Positions 8,545 through 16,440 are shown, counted from the stretch's first letter. The stretch is 64,000 bases of DNA from Clostridiales bacterium (GCA_022508445.1 JAFLVG010000001.1:286508-350507), one strand, 5' to 3'. Notes: generated by a model from the letters alone, not told the origin. A program made the numbers and translations.

Positions 8545-8940
8545 TTAATCCTTTGCCTGACACTCGGCGCAAAGATCGAGCAAATACTTCTCTCGCTCCG
8601 TGTCGCCCGAAATGTGAACGAACCCGATGACCGCTTCTAATGCGGTTGCTTTGTGGTAGTCTGTGGGAGTAGCGGTCTTGGAGCGCGAATGCAGGTGCGC
8701 GTTTTTGGCACGCCGCGCAACGTCGGCCTCTTCGTCGGTGAACACTCCGCGTTCGATAAGCTCGTCGAACACCGCAGCCTGCGCCCGAGCATTGACTTGA
8801 CGTGACGCCGCGGTGTGCAAAGTCCCGATAACGCCGTCGCTGCTTTCAAGCACACGCTCGCGAACGTACAGAGTATGTACCGCGTCGCCTATAAACGCCA
8901 AACCGACGGGCGTCAACCTTTCCGCACGGAGCTTTTCCAC
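8545..8940 (-). CDS. mrnC: Mini-ribonuclease 3
   Basis: A 131-residue protein, the usual size for this RNase III-like enzyme that lacks a dsRNA-binding domain. 'GLAFIGDAVHTLYVRERV' matches the family's Y-x-G-D-A-V-Y helix with the catalytic Asp. 'RRAKNAHLHSRSKTA' and 'DYHKATALEAVIGFVHISGD' carry the downstream acidic residues (T-A-x-E-A-x-x-G). It matures 23S rRNA ends. It is the first gene of the minus-strand operon seen here. Upstream 8941-9126 holds only its leader and no other gene I can support. Confidence 0.93.
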   Translation of the reverse strand: MEKLRAERLTPVGLAFIGDAVHTLYVRERVLESSDGVIGTLHTAASRQVNARAQAAVFDELIERGVFTDEEADVARRAKNAHLHSRSKTATPTDYHKATALEAVIGFVHISGDTEREKYLLDLCAECQAKD

Positions 8941-9126
8941 AATTCTATTATACCTTTTGCTTCTCGATAAGTCAACAAAATAAAGGGGCTACTGCGCACC
9001 CCGAAAAATTATATCTTCGTCGCCCGCCACCTCCCGCGGCGAATAATATAGCCTCGAAGCATTAAGCGCGCAACACCGCGGTCAACAACGCCGACGCGTT
9101 AATTCGGGCAAATGCGCGAAAAACAC

Positions 9127-9155
9127 TTGAATTATTCGTTATCACATGCTATAAT
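9127..9155 (+). promoter_or_regulatory. Sigma-A type promoter of the zinc-ribbon gene
   Basis: TTGAAT, 17-bp spacer, perfect TATAAT. The predicted transcription start near 9162 lies upstream of the ATG at 9187, which argues against the earlier in-frame starts at 9112 and 9154. Confidence 0.8.
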
Positions 9156-9186
9156 GTATACAAATAAGATATACAGAGGCCTGTTG

Positions 9187-9804
9187 ATGACTAAAACCGT
9201 TACTTTCAAATGTGCCAAATGCGGCAAAGAGCATGCCTTCACCGTCGGCACTCGGGATATCGCAACTCTGCAAGACGCCGTGAACAATGTTCCGGAACGC
9301 GATGCCGACAAACTTCTCGAATCGGTCAACCGCATGCTCATGAACAAAACAGAAGCGCAGCGCACAGCGTTCATGATGAATAATGCCGACGGACTTTCCA
9401 TGATAAACTATGACGTTTGCGGCCCGTCGATCAATATGTTCGAGACCGAGGATATCAAAGAAATCTACGGCAAGTATACGCAGGACCAGATCGACAGGCT
9501 CAACAAGAGTATGGGCATGTGGGCTGACGCGCACAACACAGACGGATTCATGGCGTTCGACGCAATTTTCTATTGCAGAAAATGCAAAAAGATCCAACAA
9601 GGCTTGTTTCTCAAAGTCCGCTCGATCGAGGACAAGAAAGAGCGCACATATATGTACAACCCGAGATGCAAAAACTGCAACGCGGAGCTTGTGTTAGTCA
9701 ACGACGCAAATATGGGCTTCATGTTCGAGGGCTTAACGGCAAGAGCGCCCTGCCCCGACTGCGGCGGCGCGCTTACGGTAACGGATATACGATTCAAACC
9801 GTAA
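9187..9804 (+). CDS. Zinc-ribbon protein of unknown function
   Basis: A 205-residue protein starting 'MTKTVTFKCAKCGKEHAF'. The start is chosen because it follows the mapped promoter and an AGAGG ribosome site. Three or four C-x-x-C knuckles are visible: CAKC near residue 9, CRKC near 130, CKNC near 162 and CPDC near 191. They suggest one N-terminal zinc ribbon and two C-terminal ones flanking a helical middle of about 100 residues. Such proteins resemble the CpXC-type zinc-ribbon families of Firmicutes, whose function is not established. It has its own promoter and terminator, so it is a single-gene unit. No function is assigned. Confidence 0.72.
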   Translation: MTKTVTFKCAKCGKEHAFTVGTRDIATLQDAVNNVPERDADKLLESVNRMLMNKTEAQRTAFMMNNADGLSMINYDVCGPSINMFETEDIKEIYGKYTQDQIDRLNKSMGMWADAHNTDGFMAFDAIFYCRKCKKIQQGLFLKVRSIEDKKERTYMYNPRCKNCNAELVLVNDANMGFMFEGLTARAPCPDCGGALTVTDIRFKP

Positions 9805-9822
9805 GGCAACTGAAAGTTACAT

Positions 9823-9848
9823 AATCGGCGCGAAACAACGCGCCGATT
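9823..9848 (+). terminator. Intrinsic terminator of the zinc-ribbon gene
   Basis: AATCGGCGCG, 6-nt loop, CGCGCCGATT, then TTC. Perfect 10-bp stem 19 bp after the stop codon. Confidence 0.82.
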
Positions 9849-9911
9849 TTCATTGCGGAAAAACGACAGCCGAGAATTTTCAAGATAAATCGATAAATCC
9901 GAGCAAAGCAT

Positions 9912-9940
9912 TTGACAAATAGCGGTAAACGGCGTATAAT
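9912..9940 (+). promoter_or_regulatory. Consensus promoter of the tRNA-Pro gene
   Basis: TTGACA, 17-bp spacer, TATAAT, both hexamers perfect. The start site would fall about 5 bp before the tRNA. Confidence 0.9.
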
Positions 9941-9951
9941 AAATCAGCTAA

Positions 9952-10027
9952 CGAGGTGTAGCGCAGTTGGTAGCGCGCATGGTTCGGGACCATGAGGCCG
10001 CGAGTTCGAGTCTCGCCACTTCGACCA
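9952..10027 (+). tRNA. tRNA-Pro (anticodon CGG)
   Basis: Cloverleaf with 7-bp acceptor (CGAGGTG/CACTTCG, one G-T pair), D-arm GCGCAGTTGGTAGCGC, anticodon loop TTCGGGA, T-arm with GTTCGAGTC, and an encoded CCA at 10025-10027. Confidence 0.95.
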
Positions 10028-10080
10028 TGATCGTGCACACGCGATCCAAACAAATCCGCGCAACGAAAAGCGCGGCATAC

Positions 10081-10169
10081 GGAGCGGTATCGAAGTGGTC
10101 ATAACGGGCCTGACTCGAAATCAGGTAGCCCGCAAGGGCTCGTGGGTTCGAATCCCACCCGCTCCGCCA
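10081..10169 (+). tRNA. tRNA-Ser (anticodon CGA)
   Basis: An 89-nt class II tRNA with acceptor GGAGCGG/CCGCTCC, anticodon loop CTCGAAA, a long variable arm (TAGCCCGCAAGGGCT), T-arm GGGTTCGAATCCC and an encoded CCA. Its 3' end is the left edge of an AT-rich island and is overlapped by the remnant recombinase frame on the other strand. Confidence 0.96.
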
Positions 10170-10921
10170 AGAGCACCCAATTTGAACCCAAGCGGCTCAA
10201 AAAGGGTGTTTTCTTTTGCGGTAAAACTTTTCAGCTCGTCTAACTCGTCGTTGGTTAGCTTTACCTTTGTAGGCGTTTCTGGCGAGATGTTGTAAAAGAT
10301 ATAAAGATAATCGTCGAATAACACCGCGCGGTATATGAACAAATTAAAGAACTCGTTCTTTTCTTCGTCGTTTTTGTATTGCTTTTTTGCAAAGTAGGTT
10401 AGGAACGTTTTAATCGTCTCATAATCTAGCGGCTGAATCTGCCTTGCTTTTTCTACTGCAATCTTATTTTCTAATTTGTCATTTTGCTGTTCCAAAGCGA
10501 GTAATCTCTCTTTGGTGGACTTTGTCACAATTCCTTCTGCAATAGCATTAAGAAAACCGTTAATCGCTTTCTGTACTTGCTGTTGTTCTTTTTCGAGTAG
10601 TACAAGATGATCCGACTTTTGCAATCCTTCGTTAAACCTATCGACCACAGAAACGGCAATCTTGTCTATTACCTGTAGTTGCAAAACATAATCTATTGTC
10701 TTTTCAAACACAAGATTTTCCAACATCTCTTTTGTAATATTGCTCTTATTGCATTCGGTTTTGTTCTTCTTTCTATTAAAGCATTTGTAGTAATGATACA
10801 CCTTTCCCGTATGAATTGTGCCGTCCTCTGCGGTCATAAGTGTTCCGCAGTTTCCACAGAAAAGTTTTCCGCTCAATATGTATTCGCTGTGTTGTTGCAC
10901 GGCTTTTCTCCGATATGCACA
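10121..10921 (-). pseudogene. Decayed large serine recombinase (C-terminal half), island integrase remnant
   Basis: The open frame encodes only the C-terminal part of a large serine recombinase: 'AYRRKAVQQHSEYILSGK' leading into the zinc-ribbon domain ('LFCGNCGTLMTAEDG', then a distal Cys pair), then a long coiled coil of about 90 residues. The catalytic domain is missing: an in-frame TAA at 10922-10924 closes it, and the DNA beyond reads in another frame as an unrelated-looking stretch. Downstream the frame runs into the complement of tRNA-Ser, giving the artefactual tail 'GGAGGIRTHEPLRAT', which is common when an element sits in a tRNA. I infer that this was the integrase of the adjacent island and is now dead. 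The remaining piece may still be transcribed but cannot recombine DNA. Confidence 0.8.
10160..10169 (+). repeat. Candidate attachment site, left copy (3' end of tRNA-Ser)
   Basis: CGCTCCGCCA, the last 10 bases of tRNA-Ser. The same 10 bases recur in the same orientation at 15094-15103, at the far edge of the AT-rich segment. Inferred att core; 10 bp is short. Confidence 0.45.
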
Positions 10922-11011
10922 TTAGGTAAATCGTCCTCACTACAAGGATAGTAATACAGATATTTTCCTTCAGTTTTCGCCGGCTGTTGCTTCTTATTCA
11001 AATGATATGCT

Positions 11012-11032
11012 AACTTATCCTCAGGATAAGTT
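11012..11032. promoter_or_regulatory. 21-bp perfect palindrome, possible operator or recombination site
   Basis: AACTTATCCT-C-AGGATAAGTT. It has no T-run on either side, so it is not a terminator. It lies between the recombinase remnant and the endonuclease operon. Confidence 0.4.
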
Positions 11033-11155
11033 TACAATACTAATAGTGACAACATATTATCTATAAAAACAGAAAACTCAAAAAATCCAGAATATTTCTT
11101 CCCAAAATTATGATGCATTTTACCGCTGCCAAAGCAGGATAAGAAAGTGGGCAAA

Positions 11156-11209
11156 CCCGCTTTCGAGGACGTTCGCTCCGCGAAGTCCGAACAAGCGGGA
11201 AACCCGCTT
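11156..11209 (+). other. Two mutually exclusive hairpins upstream of the restriction operon
   Basis: The heptamer AAGCGGG (11193-11199) can pair backwards with CCCGCTT at 11156-11162, closing a long inner stem (GGAC/GTCC, TTCGC/GCGAA). Or it can pair forwards with CCCGCTT at 11203-11209 to form a short hairpin followed by TTTT. The layout resembles an anti-terminator/terminator pair, but the promoter of the endonuclease gene lies downstream of it, so it could equally end a decayed upstream unit. Apart from this and the palindrome, 10925-11249 holds no gene I can support. Confidence 0.4.
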
Positions 11210-11249
11210 TTAGTTGATCGGAACTTTTAAAAATTTATATTTTTAACCG

Positions 11250-11278
11250 TTGAAAGTTTTTTCGAGATGTGATATAAT
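11250..11278 (+). promoter_or_regulatory. Promoter of the endonuclease/transglycosylase operon
   Basis: TTGAAA, 17-bp spacer, TATAAT. The start site falls near 11285, followed by AGGAG and the ATG at 11312. Confidence 0.82.
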
Positions 11279-11311
11279 ATAACTGGTTTTTTATATTCAG
11301 GAGACAAAATT

Positions 11312-12103
11312 ATGTTATACGATGAACTCTTAATTTTCTCCAAAGATAAAATTGCTGAGTTTTTTAAGAATGTAACTCTTTTTGACAATCAATTTAATTT
11401 TACGGAATTTCATAAGATTTGCTATGAAAATATGTATGCTGTTAACAACTCTGATTGTCCAAGCACGGTTAAGGAACTAAAATCACAAATCCAAGAGTTG
11501 GCTATGGTATGTAAAAAATGTGGGCCGTATTATATGAACCCACGAAATTCTAGCCATATTAAGTATGACTTAATGATGGGAAAATTGTTTGAAGATATTT
11601 TAATTGACTTCTTCACGCAGAAATTACATATAAAGGCAATGCATGCGGATAATAGCAACAAGCAGTATCCAGATTGTATGATTTTATGTGGAGATAAGCA
11701 AATAGCTGCTTATTTTGAAGTAAAATATCATTCGGCTCCTTTTATATCAGCTATTAATAAAATCAATAGATATTGTTATGAAGGAAGCATTACTCTTGAT
11801 TATAAAAAGATAATAAAACAATTAGAGTTGATTGACTCTGATATAGAACGACCTGTGTTCTATTTGCATTGGGTAGATTTTCCTTGCTTAAAAGGCGTAT
11901 TTTTTGAGACATCAGAACAAATTAAACAATACATTTATGATAATGGTGAAGAATTTTCCAGAGAGAAACGCGTGGGAGATGACGAGAAGAACCCGAAAAG
12001 TATCTATCTTTCTAAATTTTACTCACCGCTTTTGCAAATGGGAACATTCGAGGAATTTGTTGAATTAATCAGAAAAATTATTAAGGAGAAGAAACACAAA
12101 TGA
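11312..12103 (+). CDS. Probable type II restriction endonuclease, PD-(D/E)xK fold
   Basis: A 263-residue protein with the catalytic pattern P120-D121 ... E136-x-K138 (from 'YPDCMILCGDKQ' and 'AYFEVKYH'), the PD-(D/E)xK nuclease signature. An N-terminal helical segment (residues 1-80) contains a C-x-x-C pair (VCKKCG). The ribosome site AGGAG precedes the ATG. The stop codon overlaps the next gene's start (ATGA), so the two are translationally coupled. Two DNA methyltransferase genes face it across a terminator, which makes a restriction role likely. The recognition site is unknown. A/T-rich codon use sets the whole block apart from the flanking core genes, consistent with transfer. Confidence 0.72.
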   Translation: MLYDELLIFSKDKIAEFFKNVTLFDNQFNFTEFHKICYENMYAVNNSDCPSTVKELKSQIQELAMVCKKCGPYYMNPRNSSHIKYDLMMGKLFEDILIDFFTQKLHIKAMHADNSNKQYPDCMILCGDKQIAAYFEVKYHSAPFISAINKINRYCYEGSITLDYKKIIKQLELIDSDIERPVFYLHWVDFPCLKGVFFETSEQIKQYIYDNGEEFSREKRVGDDEKNPKSIYLSKFYSPLLQMGTFEEFVELIRKIIKEKKHK

Positions 12104-13215
12104 AATATTATTTTATATACAGTGCAGGTGGTGGCGCTGGGGATTGGAATGGTGTAAAAAGAATTTGGAACGACTGTATGCCTATTGCTATCAAGTCAAA
12201 TATACTTCTAAAATTCGGAGATGTGTTTCTTAATCATGCGGCTCCAACAACTCCTTGTAGACCTCGCAGATGGAATGACATTACAAATTTAAGAGAATGG
12301 CTATATGAGGCAACTGCTGACGAATACACTCTAAACGAAGCGAATATTTTATTAGATTCCGGAAGTGCAAAACTTGTAAATTTTATAGCACATAATAACC
12401 CACAAATTTCGAACGATGACCTTATTGTTGAATTTGATAATATACTTAATAGATACCAAATAATCGAAAAGTACATTGATATTATAGCAACTTCAAATAT
12501 TAATGGCGCAGTTACTTTCGATATTCCCAACCCATTTAAAATACGTAGTCAAAATGGTAATGCGAGATTGAATATTTTGACTCAAACCGACAGGCAGCGC
12601 CTTATTGAACTTTCTGCTAATTATTCTAATAGGATATACCATGTCTTAAACAACAGCAGTGAGCGATTATATACTATTATCAATGGGGAATGGAGTCTTG
12701 ACGAAGTCAATATCTTTTTGAGTTTGCTTGATTATAGGCCTAGAAATTTTGCCATTGGCGGCGTATCTTCTGCGGACGAATCAACTTTTATAGAATGTAT
12801 AAACACACTCGCACAAGCACAATTGAATTATGAACACATTCACTTTTTAGGGTGTGGCGGGCTAAAAAAAGTCGCAATTTTGCGAAATACAGTTTTTGAC
12901 AATGAACGAACATCGGTTGATTGTTCTACACCGATCAATCGTTCAATAGATGGAAATGTTAGCGGCACAGCCCAATCTTGTTACTATTCTTATCAAAATC
13001 AAGAACTTATCAGAATAAAACCCGAAACAAGGAATAGAATATTACAATTACATGCTGCCGTGGAAAATCCTTTGTTTGATTTGAATGAAATGACAAATAT
13101 TATTGACACCGTTTTGAGACATCAGAATCATCAATCTAACGAGGAAACTTACAACGGAAGAGCTAAATTGCTAATTCATAATACGGATGTTTATAAACGA
13201 TTCGCAAATAATTAG
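12100..13215 (+). CDS. tRNA-guanine-transglycosylase-fold protein (DpdA-like) inside a restriction-modification island
   Basis: A 371-residue protein whose landmarks follow, in order, those of the TGT TIM barrel. 'LLDSGSAKLV' has Asp86 at the place of the D-S-G-G-(F/Y)-Q aspartate. 'VTFDIPNPF' has Asp141 at the place of the A-F-D-E-C-T-P block. 'AIGGVSS' (Gly220-Gly221) fits the G-G-L-A-V-G-E loop, and 'HFLGCGG' (248-254) the L-M-G-V-G strand. 'SVDCSTPINR' has Asp274 where the nucleophile lies in F-D-C-V-L-P-T-R-N. The C-x-C-x-x-C zinc site of true TGTs is not visible. Members swap guanine for a 7-deazaguanine; the DpdA branch does so in DNA. Coupling (ATGA overlap) to a nuclease suggests that it acts on DNA. 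No preQ0 genes are seen nearby. Family call is by my own motif alignment; the role is inference. Confidence 0.68.
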   Translation: MKYYFIYSAGGGAGDWNGVKRIWNDCMPIAIKSNILLKFGDVFLNHAAPTTPCRPRRWNDITNLREWLYEATADEYTLNEANILLDSGSAKLVNFIAHNNPQISNDDLIVEFDNILNRYQIIEKYIDIIATSNINGAVTFDIPNPFKIRSQNGNARLNILTQTDRQRLIELSANYSNRIYHVLNNSSERLYTIINGEWSLDEVNIFLSLLDYRPRNFAIGGVSSADESTFIECINTLAQAQLNYEHIHFLGCGGLKKVAILRNTVFDNERTSVDCSTPINRSIDGNVSGTAQSCYYSYQNQELIRIKPETRNRILQLHAAVENPLFDLNEMTNIIDTVLRHQNHQSNEETYNGRAKLLIHNTDVYKRFANN

Positions 13216-13249
13216 TTAAAAAAGATGGATTAATTTCCATCTTTTTTAA
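13216..13249. terminator. Bidirectional terminator between the restriction and methylase operons
   Basis: TTAAAAAAGATGG, 8-nt loop, CCATCTTTTTTAA: a perfect 13-bp stem with A and T tracts on its sides. It starts right after the stop at 13215 and covers the methylase stop codon at 13230. Confidence 0.9.
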
Positions 13250-14054
13250 TTTGATTCATCCAATCAAATATGGATTGTTGGAGATTCTTTACTTCGGTTT
13301 CTATTCTTTTTGATATTTCGCTTTCATAGGATTGATCTAGCTCAAAGCCAACAGCTTTTCTATCGAGATTGAGTGCCGCTACAGCTGTCGTTCCGCTACC
13401 GAGAAAAGGATCTAGTACGGTATCGCCTATATTTGAGGACATCTTTATTATTCTTTCAATCATTTCTATCGGATAAACGGTGGGATGTGATAAACCCAAC
13501 TTTTCCTTTGTCATGTTGTTGACACGATTGAAGTACCAAACATCTGTAGGGTTTCTTCCTGTTCCACCTTCTAATCTTTTGTCATTTTGAGTTATATATG
13601 GGATTCTTACATCGTCAAGATTAAACACATAATTCTTTAGATCCTTTACGCCCCAGACAATGTTTTCATATCTACCAGACAACCTCTGAGTGCAGTTTTG
13701 CATATTGTTAAAAGTCCAAGTAATGATATTTCTAATGTAAAACCCGGCTTCTTTCATAATATCGTACCCGATATAAGGTAAAGGCAAAATTTCCTTATTT
13801 TCGCCGAAGGGAACCGGGGAAAGATTCAAAAAGAAACTACCATCTGGAGTTAAAGTCCTAAATACTTCTTTTGTTACTTCGGAAATTAAATTCTTCCATT
13901 CATCCAAAGGTATTTTATCTTTATATTTTCCATATGGTTTACCAATGTTATAGGGTGGAGATGTTACTACTAATTTTATGCTTCCATCAGGGATCGATTT
14001 TAATAGATTCCTTGAGTCTCCAAAATCAATATATAAATTCTCGGTTTTAATCAC
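13230..14054 (-). CDS. DNA methyltransferase, beta class (N4-cytosine/N6-adenine), second of pair
   Basis: A 274-residue SAM-dependent DNA methylase. Motif IV 'VVTSPPYNIGKPYG' (S-P-P-Y, common in N4-cytosine enzymes but also seen in N6-adenine ones) comes first, and the SAM-binding motif I 'VLDPFLGSGTTAVAAL' comes at the C-terminus, which defines the beta class. The GTG at 14054 is the start: it overlaps the end of the upstream methylase by 8 bp, and AGGAGG lies about 9 bp before it, inside the upstream coding sequence. An ATG at 14102 would lack a ribosome site and overlap more. With the first methylase it probably protects the two strands of an asymmetric site cut by the facing endonuclease. 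Confidence 0.88.
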   Translation of the reverse strand: MIKTENLYIDFGDSRNLLKSIPDGSIKLVVTSPPYNIGKPYGKYKDKIPLDEWKNLISEVTKEVFRTLTPDGSFFLNLSPVPFGENKEILPLPYIGYDIMKEAGFYIRNIITWTFNNMQNCTQRLSGRYENIVWGVKDLKNYVFNLDDVRIPYITQNDKRLEGGTGRNPTDVWYFNRVNNMTKEKLGLSHPTVYPIEMIERIIKMSSNIGDTVLDPFLGSGTTAVAALNLDRKAVGFELDQSYESEISKRIETEVKNLQQSIFDWMNQIKKDGN

Positions 14055-14838
14055 TGTTATCTTCCTCCTGAATATTGGCAAGACGAACGTTTGACATTTC
14101 AATATATTCTGGGACTATTTCGTAACCAATATATCTGCGACATAATTTTTTTGCTACAACGGCAGTAGTTCCGCTACCCATAAATGGATCTAAAACGACA
14201 TCGTTTTTATTTGTTCCCGCTAAAATTATACGTTCTATTAATTTTTCCGGGTATTGCGCAGGGTGCCCGGTGCGCTCTAGGAAATTGCCAGAAACCATAG
14301 GGATTTTCCAAACGTCACTAGGATTTTTTAATTGGGATTTATATCTATCCGGTCTGTAATTAACCGCAGGAATTGATACATCTGAAAGATTAAATGTATA
14401 GGCATTTTTATCTTTTGTGAACCAAAAGACGAACTCATATCTAGGCGCAAATCGCTTGTTTGTAGAACCACCCCAATCAAAATTCCAAACTATTAGATTT
14501 TTTAGGGTAAACTCTTGGAAATATTCTTGAATCCAAAATGGTGGTATTATTTCGCCGTTACTATAACGATTTTTTATATTTATCCAAATTGAACCATTCT
14601 TTTTTAGTACTCTTTTACATTCGCTAAAAACAGAACGAAGCATTCCCCTATATTCTGATTCTGCCATTTTATCGGAGTATTTTACGGCTTTACTAGCTGT
14701 TACTTTGCCCTTTTCAGTCTTGTTTCCATATTGTATATCAATGTTATATGGAGGCGATGTAACTATCAAGTCAACGCTTTCGTTTGGGACTTCGCACATT
14801 GATTCACTTGATTTCAAATAAATAATGTTAGTTTGCAT
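14047..14838 (-). CDS. DNA methyltransferase, beta class, first of pair
   Basis: A 263-residue methylase with 'LIVTSPPYNIDIQYG' (motif IV) near the N-terminus, a variable target-recognition middle (including 'WNFDWGGSTNKRFAPRYE'), and 'VVLDPFMGSGTTAVVAKKL' (motif I) near the C-terminus. It differs clearly from the second methylase, so the pair is not a recent duplication. It is transcribed from its own consensus promoter (14869-14897), away from the endonuclease operon, so methylation can be set up independently of restriction. Cytoplasmic, DNA-acting. The target base cannot be decided from S-P-P-Y alone. Confidence 0.9.
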   Translation of the reverse strand: MQTNIIYLKSSESMCEVPNESVDLIVTSPPYNIDIQYGNKTEKGKVTASKAVKYSDKMAESEYRGMLRSVFSECKRVLKKNGSIWINIKNRYSNGEIIPPFWIQEYFQEFTLKNLIVWNFDWGGSTNKRFAPRYEFVFWFTKDKNAYTFNLSDVSIPAVNYRPDRYKSQLKNPSDVWKIPMVSGNFLERTGHPAQYPEKLIERIILAGTNKNDVVLDPFMGSGTTAVVAKKLCRRYIGYEIVPEYIEMSNVRLANIQEEDNSD

Positions 14839-14868
14839 ATTTAAATCCTATAGTGCTATTCTATGATT

Positions 14869-14897
14869 ATTATACCACGCTGAATTGGCGGGGTCAA
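14869..14897 (-). promoter_or_regulatory. Promoter of the methyltransferase pair
   Basis: On the minus strand TTGACC, 17-bp spacer, TATAAT, about 30 bp before the ATG at 14838. The rest of 14898-15093 is AT-rich and holds no gene I can support. Confidence 0.85.
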
Positions 14898-15093
14898 GCA
14901 TTTTATGCTAGTTTTGCTTCTTTTATAAAAAATTTTTTTCTTTTACTTGAGGGAAACATCTATAATGTTAATTTATATTGTACCACAAATATTAATAAAA
15001 CGAGCAGATATATCGGCGTTTATTTGATTTTTATAAAATTAACCTTACTGCAAATGTTTTTCCACACATAAACAGTTCAACTTTGGATAATGA

Positions 15094-15103
15094 CGCTCCG
15101 CCA
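15094..15103 (+). repeat. Candidate attachment site, right copy
   Basis: CGCTCCGCCA, identical to the last 10 bases of tRNA-Ser at 10160-10169 and in the same orientation. It lies where the AT-rich block gives way to core-like DNA. Confidence 0.42.
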
Positions 15104-15106
15104 CGT

Positions 15107-15139
15107 AAAACCCTAAACGAATATTTCGTTTAGGGTTTT
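15107..15139. terminator. Terminator-type hairpin
   Basis: AAAACCCTAAACGAA, TAT loop, perfect complement, with A and T tracts outside. It lies about 60 bp downstream of the metallophosphoesterase stop and is usable from either side. Confidence 0.82.
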
Positions 15140-15197
15140 GTAATGAAATTCGTCCGGTGGCGAGTAATATAACGGTGCTATGATTTTTTCTTGTTTA

Positions 15198-16352
15198 TTA
15201 TGCTCCGTGAAGCGGTCCCAATTGAACGCTTGTAAATTGCTCTGACGAGTATATTCTTGTCCAGTCGTAAGAGCCGTCAGCTTTGATTTTTATACAAGTT
15301 CCGCCGACCTCGATTGGAGATTCTCCCGGTTCGCAACCATAATAAGAATATGTTGTCAATGTTTTAAGTCCTTGTATCAGCATAAGTCCGTTGTAAGCAT
15401 AGACCGACCTGTCTCTGTGTAGATGCCCCACAAACATTGCTTTTGTGCTTTTCAGCTCCAAGGCCATTTCTACAAGCTTTGAACGATTACAGGGATATAA
15501 TCTTTCGTCATAGGCGACGTCGTCATCGGTTTCCGTTGCAATGCTGCCGTCAGGCGCTTTTACATTCATGCCGTAGTCGGCAAGCATTTGTTGTCTACAA
15601 TCCCAAAACTCCTGTTGAGGAACATGGTAAAACATCATGGACGGCACGACTTTATTATTATCGGGATCGAACGTTCCGTAAACAGCCGCGCTTACACCCT
15701 TGATGCACCACGCGTAATAATCGACTTGGTCATCGCGAATCCAGTCGTATCGTTTTGGATTATCGGGGACGGTGTAAGAGTCGCCCGAATCCAAAAACAT
15801 AAGGGTGTAAACGATTTGTTTATTGTTTTTTACATTAATCTGATAGTTGGATTCGCCGTGTAACGCTTTGGGCCCGGTAAAGAAAATCCCATATTCGGAT
15901 GCATTGTAACACCTTTCAAAGTCGGCTGCTTTTGCGTCGCCATCTCGGTCATGATTTCCGAAGACCAAAGCAAATGGGGTTTTGAAGCTATCCATCACTT
16001 TAACATATTCACTCAAAACAGCCTTAGTGTTGCTCTTCCAAATAGAATCTCCGGTAATAACAATTAAATCCGGGTCGGCAGCCGTAACAAGCTCGCCGAC
16101 GCAATCTTTCATATATTCAAGTTGGTCGACGCTTCTTATATGAGTGTCGGTTAGCTGCAAAATCGTGAAGCTGTCGCTGTTCTTCCGAAAGTCAAGCGTT
16201 GTAACCGAATCGACATCATATTTTCCCCAGGTATGGCCTGTGTATTTTTCCGGCGAATCCGGATCTATGTCTTTTGTTTTACTGCATGCCGACAGCGAAC
16301 ATAGTATCGCCGCCGATAGTGCAGTTGCTAAAAATTTGAACGTTTTTTTCAT
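15198..16352 (-). CDS. Lipoprotein metallophosphoesterase (calcineurin-like)
   Basis: A 384-residue protein with a lipoprotein signal (MKKTFKFLATALSAAILC..., lipobox L-S-A-C), so it is predicted to be anchored outside the cell membrane. The metallophosphoesterase motifs are in order: 'LQLTDTHI' (D-x-H), 'VITGDSIW' (G-D), 'VFGNHDRDGD' (G-N-H-D), a metal-binding His in 'FYHVP', and 'VGHLHRD' (G-H-x-H). It would hydrolyse phosphoesters with a dinuclear metal centre; the substrate (nucleotide, sugar phosphate or lipid head group) is unknown. It has its own promoter upstream and a hairpin downstream. Confidence 0.88.
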   Translation of the reverse strand: MKKTFKFLATALSAAILCSLSACSKTKDIDPDSPEKYTGHTWGKYDVDSVTTLDFRKNSDSFTILQLTDTHIRSVDQLEYMKDCVGELVTAADPDLIVITGDSIWKSNTKAVLSEYVKVMDSFKTPFALVFGNHDRDGDAKAADFERCYNASEYGIFFTGPKALHGESNYQINVKNNKQIVYTLMFLDSGDSYTVPDNPKRYDWIRDDQVDYYAWCIKGVSAAVYGTFDPDNNKVVPSMMFYHVPQQEFWDCRQQMLADYGMNVKAPDGSIATETDDDVAYDERLYPCNRSKLVEMALELKSTKAMFVGHLHRDRSVYAYNGLMLIQGLKTLTTYSYYGCEPGESPIEVGGTCIKIKADGSYDWTRIYSSEQFTSVQLGPLHGA

Positions 16353-16410
16353 TTTTCCCTAACCGTAACCGAATTTCGAACCTTTATCCATAAATTTATT
16401 TATATGAACT

Positions 16411-16440
16411 AATATATCACACCATATCACATGATGTCAA
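16411..16440 (-). promoter_or_regulatory. Promoter of the metallophosphoesterase gene
   Basis: On the minus strand a perfect TTGACA, 18-bp spacer, TATATT, giving a leader of about 50 nt. Confidence 0.72.

Noticed and set aside
10121..10169. C-terminal 'GGAGGIRTHEPLRAT' of the recombinase frame
   Set aside because: It is the complement of tRNA-Ser read as protein, a known annotation artefact, not a real domain.
14853..15071. 72-codon plus-strand frame in the AT-rich gap after the methylase promoter
   Set aside because: It overlaps the methylase promoter, has no ribosome site and a low-complexity Phe/Leu/Tyr composition.
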